DNA from: Bacteroides sp.
GTDB lineage: Bacteria; Bacteroidota; Bacteroidia; Bacteroidales; Bacteroidaceae
Assembly (NCBI RefSeq): GCF_028690125.1
Contig: NZ_JAQVBV010000037.1
Location: forward strand, 1 to 50,826
Length of the DNA stretch: 50,826 nucleotides
Direction of reading: 5' to 3'
The notes under the pieces were generated by a model. That model worked only from the letters and a program-made list of their open reading frames with translations. It made no database searches and was not told the origin of the DNA. The position numbers and the translations under genes are program-made. Below, piece by piece: positions 22,143 to 29,280 of the stretch (position 1 is its first letter; each line of letters opens with the position of its first letter).

Positions 22143-22144
22143 CA

Positions 22145-22172
22145 CGCGTATTTTTCAATCCATATTATGGAA
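22145..22172 (+). promoter_or_regulatory. 28-bp phage promoter element, copy 17
   Basis: CGCG, ATTTTTCAA and TCCATATTATGGAA at standard spacing. Confidence 0.8.
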
Positions 22173-22211
22173 ACTAAATGGAGTTTACATAAATTAAAAG
22201 GAGAGATTAAT

Positions 22212-22481
22212 ATGTTGAATTTTTTAAGAGATAGTAGATCTTTTATCATGAACGAAGAGGATGTGACAACAGTTTTGACGGTTATTAATAAACATCAGAT
22301 AGTAGCTAACGGTGTAGTTAGCACTTGCGGGTGGGCAAATCAACCAGAAAAATGGTTCGTAACATTCAAATGTTCAGGTAAAGAATATTCTAAACTTATT
22401 AAAGAATTGATTAGTATTGGAACAATTGAAATTAGTGTAAGACCAGGTGGATTACAAGATTTATATTTTAAGAGAGCTTAG
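22212..22481 (+). CDS. Small soluble cassette protein
   Basis: The 89-residue protein starts at ATG 22212 after AAAAGGAGA; upstream in-frame codons lie inside the leader. It begins MLNFLRDSRSFIMNEEDVTT. It looks like a small alpha/beta domain: a TVINKHQIVANGVVST strand pair, VTFKCSGKEYSKLIKELISI, then TIEISVRP. The stop TAG lies in the terminator loop. Not recognised. Confidence 0.65.
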   Translation: MLNFLRDSRSFIMNEEDVTTVLTVINKHQIVANGVVSTCGWANQPEKWFVTFKCSGKEYSKLIKELISIGTIEISVRPGGLQDLYFKRA

Positions 22482-22498
22482 GCTCTCTTATTTTTTTA
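22470..22498 (+). terminator. Terminator with the stop codon in its loop
   Basis: AGAGAGC (22471-22477), loop TTAG, GCTCTCT (22482-22488), then TATTTTTTT. The loop is the stop codon plus one base. Confidence 0.8.
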
Positions 22499-22530
22499 TC
22501 ACTTTAAACTTTATACTAGGGGGTATAATT

Positions 22531-23043
22531 ATGAAAAAAGAAACAGTAGTTAAAATCAGTATTGCTGTTAGTTTGGCAGCGATAGCTTATTCGGTTTACA
22601 CAAACGCTAGAGTCGGTAATATTTGTGATCAATTGAATTTAGCCATTTCTGATATTTCCATACGAACGAAGGTTGATGTATCCAACACTATTATTGAGAA
22701 AGCGGTAGAACAAGCTGCCGAGAGAGAAGTTCACAGAACTATCAAATTAGCAACAGCGATTGTTCTTAAAAATATAAATGACGAAATTTATTCAGACGTC
22801 AAGACATCAGTTGGCTCTAGCCGAGAGAAAATATCTGAATCGGTAGCTAAAGAAATTTCAAAGCAGGTAGCTCGGATTGATATTGACGATTTGAAGCGGA
22901 CTGTCAGAGCTGAAGCCAAGGAACATATTCTTGAAAAATTTGATGGTAGTCTAGATTCCATGTTAGAAGACCATAACCAAAATCTCACCAATTTAACAAA
23001 AATTTACTCGTCAATGGCTGAAACTATGGCTAAGAAAGTTTAA
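22531..23043 (+). CDS. Membrane-anchored coiled-coil protein
   Basis: The 170-residue protein starts at ATG 22531 after AGGGGGT. Residues 6-24 (VVKISIAVSLAAIAYSVYTN) are an N-terminal anchor. The rest is a long charged helix with heptad-like spacing (VSNTIIEKAVEQAAEREVHR, ESVAKEISKQVARIDIDDLK). It resembles the layout of spanin-like or scaffold-like membrane proteins, but I cannot assign it. No 28-bp element is visible upstream. Confidence 0.6.
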   Translation: MKKETVVKISIAVSLAAIAYSVYTNARVGNICDQLNLAISDISIRTKVDVSNTIIEKAVEQAAEREVHRTIKLATAIVLKNINDEIYSDVKTSVGSSREKISESVAKEISKQVARIDIDDLKRTVRAEAKEHILEKFDGSLDSMLEDHNQNLTNLTKIYSSMAETMAKKV

Positions 23044-23069
23044 GACAGTTTACTAAAGGAGTGGTTTTT

Positions 23070-23225
23070 ATGGAAGATAAAATAATACATTGTAGTACAT
23101 GCATAAAATTTGATGTTTGTGCGTATAGATTTGAGATGATGCGACACGTTGGACACATTATGGATATTAAAATTAACAATAATAAAAGATTGTTCACAAA
23201 CGTGGCTGTAACCTGTAATGAATAG
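23070..23225 (+). CDS. Small cysteine-containing protein
   Basis: A 51-residue ORF starts at ATG 23070 after AAAGGAG and ends at TAG 23223. It begins MEDKIIHCSTCIKFDVCAYR, with C-x-x-C at 8-11, Cys17 and Cys49, possibly a small metal site. It overlaps the next ORF by ATGAATAG, which implies translational coupling. Not recognised. Confidence 0.55.
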   Translation: MEDKIIHCSTCIKFDVCAYRFEMMRHVGHIMDIKINNNKRLFTNVAVTCNE

Positions 23226-23373
23226 ATTGAAGAAGCAAGAAGAAGTTGCTACACCGTTATCTGAAACTGAAGAGAAAAAGGGTTTTAAAAAAGTTATTAA
23301 AAACCTTGATGAAAAAAAGATTACACGTATTGCAGGAGTGGTGATTGGCATTGTTAATTTTTTTGATAATTGA
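23218..23373 (+). CDS. Small membrane-associated protein
   Basis: A 51-residue ORF starts at ATG 23218 inside the end of the previous gene and has no ribosome site of its own, so it would depend on coupled translation. It begins MNRLKKQEEVATPLSETEEK and ends with a short hydrophobic stretch (RIAGVVIGIVNFFDN). Moderate confidence because of its size. Confidence 0.45.
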   Translation: MNRLKKQEEVATPLSETEEKKGFKKVIKNLDEKKITRIAGVVIGIVNFFDN

Positions 23374-23386
23374 GAGGAGAACTAGT

Positions 23387-23500
23387 ATGAGACAAAGACG
23401 TAGTACAGGTGGTTTGTTGTTGGATGTATTTTTAACTTTCATCACCGGAGGATTATGGTTAATTTGGATTCTCATCAGGTATTTGAGAAATAATAGTTGA
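23387..23500 (+). CDS. Small conserved membrane protein
   Basis: A 37-residue ORF starts at ATG 23387 after GAGAGGAGA and ends at TGA 23498. It begins MRQRRSTGGLLLDVFLTFIT and ends LWLIWILIRYLRNNS. The basic start, GGLLLD helix and tryptophan-rich turn make a pattern I recognise from many Gram-positive phages. Likely one re-entrant or spanning helix. Function unknown. Confidence 0.65.
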   Translation: MRQRRSTGGLLLDVFLTFITGGLWLIWILIRYLRNNS

Positions 23501-23512
23501 GGAGGGATTTAA

Positions 23513-24007
23513 ATGTTGAATGATGGTGGCGTAGAGTTTATGAAAGCATTTGATAATATTGTACGGGAACGTATGGAAGCTGAAAAAGAATGGATTAAGT
23601 CGTTAAGAAAACGTGGCATTAAAGCTGCACATCCTGATGACGGTTGGGTCAACAAGGAACACAATATTGTATTTTTGAGTCACCCTCAATTTTTTGATGG
23701 CGTAAATATTGGTGACACAATAGCCTTAGGCGATGCTGATAAATATAGATTGGTCAAGGTGGTTAGTATGAGGACTAACGAATTGTCATTGTATGATTCC
23801 ATGATGATTCATTATTATTTTGAAGAAATTCAAACCAGAACATACGGCGACATATTTACAGATTTTAAAAACAAAATTGACGAGGGAATGCTCGACGATA
23901 TTACAGACTGCAGACCTGCTAGCAAAATGTATTCTGGTGTTGATCTGGCGCAAGGTATTATTGCATGGTTTAAAGACGGATCAAAAATGATATATATACC
24001 TAAATAA
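23513..24007 (+). CDS. Hypothetical phage protein
   Basis: The 164-residue protein starts at ATG 23513 after GAGGAGGG; an internal ATG at 23540 is less well placed. The N-terminus is a charged helix (FDNIVRERMEAEKEWIKSLR). A beta-rich core includes GWVNKEHNIVFLSHPQFFDG and VNIGDTIALGDADKYRLVKV, of a shape seen in small RNA-binding or ASCH-like folds. That resemblance is weak and I do not assign it. Confidence 0.55.
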   Translation: MLNDGGVEFMKAFDNIVRERMEAEKEWIKSLRKRGIKAAHPDDGWVNKEHNIVFLSHPQFFDGVNIGDTIALGDADKYRLVKVVSMRTNELSLYDSMMIHYYFEEIQTRTYGDIFTDFKNKIDEGMLDDITDCRPASKMYSGVDLAQGIIAWFKDGSKMIYIPK

Positions 24008-24025
24008 TAGAATGGAGATGGCTGT

Positions 24026-24376
24026 ATGAAAATAGTAGCGACAGAAGAATTTGTAAGGATGCCTGCCGGAACAATATTTACACCTTGTGATGCATATGGA
24101 AATCCGAAAGACGATTATGAAATAAAAGTTGATGCTGGAGAAACTGATGAAAAAGGAGTGCATCATTATAACGGTACATTGCCAGTTTTTCCATTAGCAA
24201 CAGCACCTGGACATTTTGAATTTTTTTCTTATGATGGAGATTCAAACGATGCTCGAGGTTATGAGTATTTTGCGGTGCTTGAAGATGCAGACATTGATAA
24301 TGTTATTTTGCTATTACAATGGGCTAAAGGTCATTGTTCAGATATTGAATTGGTTAAAAAGGTTCCTGGACTTTAA
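24026..24376 (+). CDS. Hypothetical phage protein
   Basis: The 116-residue protein starts at ATG 24026 after GGAGATG. It begins MKIVATEEFVRMPAGTIFTP. Beta-rich first half (GTLPVFPLATAPGHFEFFSY), acidic second half with a helix (YFAVLEDADIDNVILLLQWA). It lies just upstream of promoter copy 18. Not recognised. Confidence 0.55.
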   Translation: MKIVATEEFVRMPAGTIFTPCDAYGNPKDDYEIKVDAGETDEKGVHHYNGTLPVFPLATAPGHFEFFSYDGDSNDARGYEYFAVLEDADIDNVILLLQWAKGHCSDIELVKKVPGL

Positions 24377-24387
24377 AAATAAGAACA

Positions 24388-24415
24388 CGCATTTTTTGCA
24401 GCTCCTATTATGGAA
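24388..24415 (+). promoter_or_regulatory. 28-bp phage promoter element, copy 18
   Basis: CGCA, TTTTTTGCAG and CTCCTATTATGGAA, followed directly by GGAGG. Confidence 0.85.
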
Positions 24416-24428
24416 GGAGGTGTTAATC

Positions 24429-24581
24429 ATGAGTGACAGAGTTGTGGTATCGGTTGATGCTCGTACAAATCAGGAAGCCATATGCGCGTTAGAGTTGATA
24501 TTGGACAATATCAAAGCAGGAGCATATAGTGATGGTGTGTGTACGAACGTAACAATTACAGACGAAGGAACCAATGACTGA
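24429..24581 (+). CDS. Small soluble cassette protein
   Basis: A 50-residue ORF starts at ATG 24429 after GAAGGAGG. It begins MSDRVVVSVDARTNQEAICA and ends VCTNVTITDEGTND. A beta-alpha-beta pattern is likely. A longer frame open from 24216 overlaps the previous gene and is not used. Promoter copy 18 lies directly upstream. Not recognised. Confidence 0.65.
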   Translation: MSDRVVVSVDARTNQEAICALELILDNIKAGAYSDGVCTNVTITDEGTND

Positions 24582-24597
24582 CCATCGTAAAAATAAG

Positions 24598-24630
24598 TAG
24601 GGGTCCGAACAAGGACTCTTTCTTATTTTT
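24598..24630 (+). terminator. Intrinsic terminator
   Basis: GTCC (24603-24606), loop GAACAA, GGAC (24613-24616), extended by weaker pairs, then TCTTTCTTATTTTTG. Confidence 0.65.
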
Positions 24631-24661
24631 GATTGTTAGTAGAGTCAATATAATAATTTTA

Positions 24662-24695
24662 GGGGCGTTAGTTGATACTGACGCTCTTATTTTTT
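24662..24695 (+). terminator. Second intrinsic terminator
   Basis: GCGTTAG (24665-24671), loop TTGATA, CTGACGC (24678-24684) with one G-U pair, then TCTTATTTTTTG. It insulates the repeat region downstream. Confidence 0.75.
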
Positions 24696-25045
24696 GCCCA
24701 CTTTTGAAAAATTGAAAGTGGGCTTTGAGTGAAATTTTGTGAAAGTGGGTGGTGAAGTTATGAAAAATTTTTAAAAAAGTGGGCAAAAGCCCAAAAAAAG
24801 TGGGCAAAAGCCCACTTTCGTGGTATAAAAGTGGGCTTAGAAAATTGGTAAATTTGAGTAAAAATGGTCGATTTTGGGTGTTTTTGAGCATTTTTCGGAC
24901 GATTTTGGGTGTTTTTTAAGTTTTGTAGGACAAAAAGCCCACTTGCCCACTTTTATTTCTATTTAATTGTGATAAAAAGTATTATATATATAAAGAGTTT
25001 TGGCCAAACAAAGTGGGCAAGTGGGCTTTTGGATATTTTATGAGG
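24696..25045 (+). repeat. Non-coding repeat region, candidate replication origin
   Basis: This gene-free stretch carries about ten copies of AAGTGGGC in both orientations. They occur as a hairpin GCCCACTTT..AAAGTGGGC (24697-24719), as GTGGGCAAAAGCCCA units near 24780-24815, as a tandem AGCCCACTTGCCCACTT near 24938, and as its mirror AAGTGGGCAAGTGGGCT near 25011. Between them lie two copies of CGATTTTGGGTGTTTTT (24868-24925) and an AT-only run ATTATATATATAAAG near 24980. Iterons beside an easily melted AT tract are the usual design of a phage or plasmid origin. Multiple operators for a regulator are an alternative. Confidence 0.6.
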
Positions 25046-25052
25046 TTTTAGT

Positions 25053-25286
25053 ATGAAAATTGGATTTGTTCTACCATCTTGTAATTATAACATTGTGATC
25101 ACAAAAGATGAGTTGTTGGCGTTATCTTCTGGTAAAGTTATTAGCATGCGTCCAGAAAGGACGACCGGACAATACGTTGATATTTTTGGAAAGGCTTCAT
25201 TAATTAATGGTCATGATTTATCGATCGATAGTAATATTAACGAAACCGAATCAGTTCAATATTTAACCATTTCGGTAGAACGATAA
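25053..25286 (+). CDS. Hypothetical phage protein
   Basis: The 77-residue protein starts at ATG 25053 after TGAGG. It begins MKIGFVLPSCNYNIVITKDE and contains ELLALSSGKVISMRPERTTG. It looks like a small beta-rich domain. It lies directly downstream of the repeat region, so an origin- or repeat-binding role is conceivable but unsupported by any motif. Confidence 0.55.
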   Translation: MKIGFVLPSCNYNIVITKDELLALSSGKVISMRPERTTGQYVDIFGKASLINGHDLSIDSNINETESVQYLTISVER

Positions 25287-25294
25287 ATCTGCCC

Positions 25295-25322
25295 CGCGAA
25301 AAAAACAAGCCCTTTTATGAAG
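25295..25322 (+). promoter_or_regulatory. 28-bp phage promoter element, copy 19 (diverged)
   Basis: CGCG, AAAAAACAAG and CCCTTTTATGAAG. It keeps the spacing and pairs best with copy 10; it would serve the nuclease and RNA polymerase genes downstream. Confidence 0.55.
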
Positions 25323-25398
25323 AGAGATAGAAATAAAGACCTATTTTACTTTTTGTCTTTTAATTTGTCAAAAACACTAAAGAGAAAGGAGTACTGCT

Positions 25399-25689
25399 AT
25401 GTTGGAAAAAGATTTTCAATCAAAACTTAAACAAGAGTTAAAACTTTTGTTTATCGGATGCATCGTTACAAAATTAGATTCTGGAAACATACAAGGTATT
25501 CCGGATCTTCTTATTTTGTATAAAAACAAATGGGCTACTTTAGAATGTAAAAAAACAATTACTGCTAGTAAGCAGCCCAATCAAGAATATTATGTTGGTC
25601 TGATGAACGAAATGTCTTTTTCAAGATTCATCTCTCCAGAGAATAAGGAGGACGTGTTAAATGATCTTCAACGAACATTTGAAGCTTGA
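25399..25689 (+). CDS. VRR-NUC type nuclease
   Basis: The 96-residue protein starts at ATG 25399 after GAAAGGAG. The PD-(D/E)XK core reads GNIQGIPDLLILYKNKWATL and then ECKK, with Asp in PDL and the Glu-x-Lys pair. Length fits stand-alone viral VRR-NUC enzymes, which act on branched or damaged DNA. It overlaps the next nuclease gene by 29 bases. Confidence 0.8.
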   Translation: MLEKDFQSKLKQELKLLFIGCIVTKLDSGNIQGIPDLLILYKNKWATLECKKTITASKQPNQEYYVGLMNEMSFSRFISPENKEDVLNDLQRTFEA

Positions 25690-26218
25690 AGGCCAGCACG
25701 CTTTCCTCAGCGCTAGTAAATATCATTGGATAAACTACGATGAGGATAAAGTATCGAGAGCCTATGCAAAACATTTAGCCACAATGAAAGGTACTGCTGA
25801 TCATGAATTTGCAGCGCTTTGTATTAAACGTGGACAAAAATTACCAAAGTCGCAGAAGACATTGAACATGTACATCAATGACGCCATCGGTTTTAAAATG
25901 ATACCAGAACAAATCCTTTATTATTCTGAAAATTGTTTTGGTACTGCTGATGCTATTTTGTTTAGAAATAATGTACTTAGAATTCATGACTTGAAAACAG
26001 GCGAGATCCCAGCACACATAGAACAATTACTGGTGTATTCGGCATTGTTCTGTTTAGAGTATCATATCAAACCTGGTGACATAGAAATTGAGTTACGTAT
26101 TTACCAGCATGATGATATTTGGACTCACAATCCATCGGCTGATGAAATTCTTCCGATAATGGACACAATTATAGCACATGACAAAGTTATAGCGAGTATA
26201 AAAGAACAGGGGGTGTAA
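25661..26218 (+). CDS. RecB/Cas4-like PD-(D/E)XK nuclease
   Basis: The 185-residue protein starts at ATG 25661 after AATAAGGAGG, inside the end of the VRR-NUC gene. Landmarks are an early HAFLSASKYHWINY segment, GTADHEFAALCIKRG, then GTADAILFRNN and RIHDLKTG (the D and E/D-x-K equivalents), then a helix IEQLLVYSALFCLEY with the conserved Gln. This fits RecB-family exonucleases used in phage recombination or host DNA breakdown. It is co-translated with the RNA polymerase gene three bases downstream. Confidence 0.7.
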   Translation: MIFNEHLKLEGQHAFLSASKYHWINYDEDKVSRAYAKHLATMKGTADHEFAALCIKRGQKLPKSQKTLNMYINDAIGFKMIPEQILYYSENCFGTADAILFRNNVLRIHDLKTGEIPAHIEQLLVYSALFCLEYHIKPGDIEIELRIYQHDDIWTHNPSADEILPIMDTIIAHDKVIASIKEQGV

Positions 26219-26221
26219 ACC

Positions 26222-28936
26222 ATGAATCCGGTTGCTGAAGACATACTTATGCATTATGGCATGAAACAAAGAAGTGGACGGTATCCTTGGGGTTCTGGTG
26301 GCTCACCTTACCAACATTCTGGGGATTTTCTGAGCCGCGTTGAAGAACTTCAAAAACAAGGGTTATCTGAAAAGCAAGTGTCTGAAACTATGAAATTAAG
26401 TACCACTGATTTGCGTATGCAAGTACGTGTTGCTAAACATGAGCGAAGAAACCTGGAAGCTGCTAGAGCTAAGTCTCTCAGAGAAGACGGTAAAAGTCTG
26501 AGTGAAGTTGCTCAAATTATGGGTTATAATAATGACTCATCTGTTAGAGCTTTACTTAATGAGAACACATCTGTCAAAAAGAACATGGCTGTTACTACGG
26601 CTGATATTTTGAAAAAAGAATTAGAAACAAAAGAAATGCTTGATGTTGGTGTTGGTGTCGAGAAAGTATTAGGCGTTTCATCAAGCACTTTGAAAGAATC
26701 TTTATTTCTTTTGGGTACAGAAGGTTACAACCTTTATGGTATTGGTGTTCAAACTGGACCAGGTAAACAAACCATCACCTCTGTATTGTGTAAGTCTGAT
26801 GTTGAGTACAAAGATGTATATGCAAATATGGCTAATGTACAAATGGTACAAAACTACCATTCTGTTGACGGTGGAAAAACATTTGATAAAAGAGAAGCTC
26901 CAGCGAGCTTAGATTCAAAAAGAGTCCATATTCGATACGGCGATCAAGGTGGCACTGATAAAGATGGTGTTATTGAACTTCGTCGTGGTGTTTCCGATTT
27001 AAATTTGGGCAACTCTCATTATGCACAAGTTCGAATTCTTGTTGATGGTACCCATTATCTTAAAGGTATGGCTATGTATTCTGATGACATGCCACCCGGC
27101 GCAGATATCGTATTCAACACTAATAAGAAAACAGGCGTTGACAAAATGAAAGTGTTGAAGCCAATAAAAGAGGATCCCGATAATCCTTTCGGTGCATACA
27201 TCAAAGCCAATGGACAAAGTTATTATGACGATCCAAAAGGTAAATACACTGATCCCCTTACTGGAAGAAAGCAATCATTATCCCCAATTAACAAATTGAA
27301 AGAGGAAGGCGATTGGGATTCGATGTCTAAGAATCTGTCTTCGCAATTCCTTTCAAAGCAACCATTAGCTCTTATCAAGAAGCAGCTAGATTTAACACAT
27401 GCTGACGCTAGATCAGAGTTTGATGAAATTTGTTCCCTTACCAATCCAACTTTGAAAAAGAAACTGCTATTAGATTTTGCTAACGAATGTGATAGTGCAA
27501 CAGTCCATCTAAAAGCAGCAGCATTACCTAGACAGAAGACACAAGTTCTGTTACCGTTGACATCCATAAAGTCTACTGAAATATATGCTCCCAATTTTGA
27601 AAACGGCGAGAAAATAGCTTTGGTGCGATATCCTCATGGTGGAACATTTGAAATTCCAGTGTTAACGGTTAATAACAAAAACAAAGCAGCTAAAAACATA
27701 TTGGGTAATGTTATGGATGCTGTTGGTATTCATCCGTCAGTAGCCGAACAATTATCGGGAGCTGACTTTGATGGTGATCAAGCTGTTTGCATACCGATTA
27801 GCGCCAAAGCACAAATTCAATCAAGACAACCGCTAAAGGGACTTAAAGATTTTAATGCTAAGGATGAATACTCTGTTCCTGAGGGTAATCCAGACAAAGT
27901 TAAGCTCATGACCAAGGCTAATACTCAGAAACAAATGGGTACTATTTCCAATCTGATAACCGATATGACTCTTATTGGTGCTCCCGATGACGAGATTGTA
28001 CGTGCTGTAAAGCATAGCATGGTTGTAATTGATGCTGAGAAACATAAGTTAGACTATAAGAAGTCAGAGAAAGATAACGGTATTGCTGAGTTAAAGACCA
28101 AGTATCAAGGATACATCAACGCTGAAGGTAAACAAGTTGGTGGTGCAAGTACATTACTATCGAGAAGAAAACAGACAACTGCTGTATTAGAGAGACAAGG
28201 TAGTGGGAGAATAGATCCGGAAACAGGTGAAGTATCTTATAAGACTTCTGGTAGAACTTACATCGATAAGAAAACTGGTGCTATTTTACCAGCTACTACC
28301 AAGGTAAGTATAATGATTAATACCCCCGACGCCCGTACATTGTCGTCAGGCACCCTCCCTGAAAATGCGTATGCCGATCACGCCAATAGGATGAAGGCCC
28401 TAGCCAACGAAGCCAGACGCGAATACAGGGCTGCTGGAAACATTAAGTATTCAGCAACATCAAAGGCTACTTACCAGACAGAAGTAGATCACTTGACTGC
28501 CCAGCTTAACGTAGCATTAATGAATGCACCTAGGGAGCGTAGAGCACAGATCGTAGCTAATTCAACTGTTAAGGCTAAGATTCAATCTAATCCTGACATG
28601 GATAAGAAAGAGATTCGTAAAGCCAAACAACAAGCTTTGTATGATGCTCGAGCAAATGTTGGTGCAAGTGGAAAAGAAAACAGAATACAGATTAATGATC
28701 GTGAATGGGAAGCTATTCAAGCTGGCGCCATTAGTGATACACAATTGACACAGATACTACGGTACACTGATCAAGATGCACTTCGTCAAAGAGCAACACC
28801 GAAAACCATGACACAATTGTCTGATGCTCAGATTAATAAGATAAAACTTATGAGCGCTTCTGGTAACTACACTAATTCCGAAATTGCAAGAGCAATTGGC
28901 AAATCAACTTCTTCTGTGTCAAAGTACACAAACTAG
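26222..28936 (+). CDS. Single-subunit two-barrel (DFDGD) RNA polymerase, YonO/crAss-like
   Basis: The 904-residue protein starts at ATG 26222. Residues 496-526 (IHPSVAEQLS, then GADFDGDQAVCIPIS) align by eye with the bacterial beta-prime active site (LHP...NADFDGDQMAVHVPL); the metal-binding Asp residues are D515, D517 and D519. An upstream R-YPHGG..IPVL segment fits the same barrel. Known single-chain relatives are YonO of phage SPbeta and the virion polymerase of crAss-like phages. HTH-like segments lie at about 45-70, 90-110 and 865-904 (LSDAQINKIKLMSASGNYTN). The N-terminus (ILMHYGMKQRSGRYPWGSGG) resembles the HHGVKG tag of three virion-region proteins. Confidence 0.8.
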   Translation: MNPVAEDILMHYGMKQRSGRYPWGSGGSPYQHSGDFLSRVEELQKQGLSEKQVSETMKLSTTDLRMQVRVAKHERRNLEAARAKSLREDGKSLSEVAQIMGYNNDSSVRALLNENTSVKKNMAVTTADILKKELETKEMLDVGVGVEKVLGVSSSTLKESLFLLGTEGYNLYGIGVQTGPGKQTITSVLCKSDVEYKDVYANMANVQMVQNYHSVDGGKTFDKREAPASLDSKRVHIRYGDQGGTDKDGVIELRRGVSDLNLGNSHYAQVRILVDGTHYLKGMAMYSDDMPPGADIVFNTNKKTGVDKMKVLKPIKEDPDNPFGAYIKANGQSYYDDPKGKYTDPLTGRKQSLSPINKLKEEGDWDSMSKNLSSQFLSKQPLALIKKQLDLTHADARSEFDEICSLTNPTLKKKLLLDFANECDSATVHLKAAALPRQKTQVLLPLTSIKSTEIYAPNFENGEKIALVRYPHGGTFEIPVLTVNNKNKAAKNILGNVMDAVGIHPSVAEQLSGADFDGDQAVCIPISAKAQIQSRQPLKGLKDFNAKDEYSVPEGNPDKVKLMTKANTQKQMGTISNLITDMTLIGAPDDEIVRAVKHSMVVIDAEKHKLDYKKSEKDNGIAELKTKYQGYINAEGKQVGGASTLLSRRKQTTAVLERQGSGRIDPETGEVSYKTSGRTYIDKKTGAILPATTKVSIMINTPDARTLSSGTLPENAYADHANRMKALANEARREYRAAGNIKYSATSKATYQTEVDHLTAQLNVALMNAPRERRAQIVANSTVKAKIQSNPDMDKKEIRKAKQQALYDARANVGASGKENRIQINDREWEAIQAGAISDTQLTQILRYTDQDALRQRATPKTMTQLSDAQINKIKLMSASGNYTNSEIARAIGKSTSSVSKYTN

Positions 28937-28953
28937 TGAAAGGAGAATGAGTA

Positions 28954-29196
28954 ATGGAAGAATACATGTTAACAACTGTTGATAATCCTTATGATCCATT
29001 CGATCAGTTTGACAACTGGTTCCAGTTTGATATGGATAAGGGTTATAATTCTTGTGCGTACTTGGATAAGATTGCTCGTACTTCTGATCAGCTATCGGAA
29101 GAAGAGAATCGAATCGAAGTTTCAAGAGCAATCGATGAAATAATCAAGTATGATTTCAGAAACATTTACAGCAAAGTAAAGGCTAAGACAAATTAA
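28954..29196 (+). CDS. Conserved small protein upstream of the terminase
   Basis: The 80-residue protein starts at ATG 28954 after GAAAGGAGA. It begins MEEYMLTTVDNPYDPFDQFD and continues NWFQFDMDKGYNSCAYLDKI. This pattern is characteristic of a small protein found just before the packaging genes of many Firmicutes phages. An internal Met five codons in is the alternative start. Function unknown, but its position marks the switch to the late region. Confidence 0.75.
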   Translation: MEEYMLTTVDNPYDPFDQFDNWFQFDMDKGYNSCAYLDKIARTSDQLSEEENRIEVSRAIDEIIKYDFRNIYSKVKAKTN

Positions 29197-29280
29197 TAAT
29201 TGTACACTAAACAGAATGCAACTAGCATTTAATTATGGTTTGGTTGAATATGTGAGTACAATTACTACTGGTCTTAGGTA

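Noticed and set aside
3167..25322. Ordinary sigma-70 promoters for the 28-bp elements
   Set aside because: TATTAT could serve as a -10, but 17 bases upstream there is no consistent TTGACA; the conserved bases (CGCA, TT.CAA) sit inside the spacer. Use by host polymerase with a helper is not excluded.
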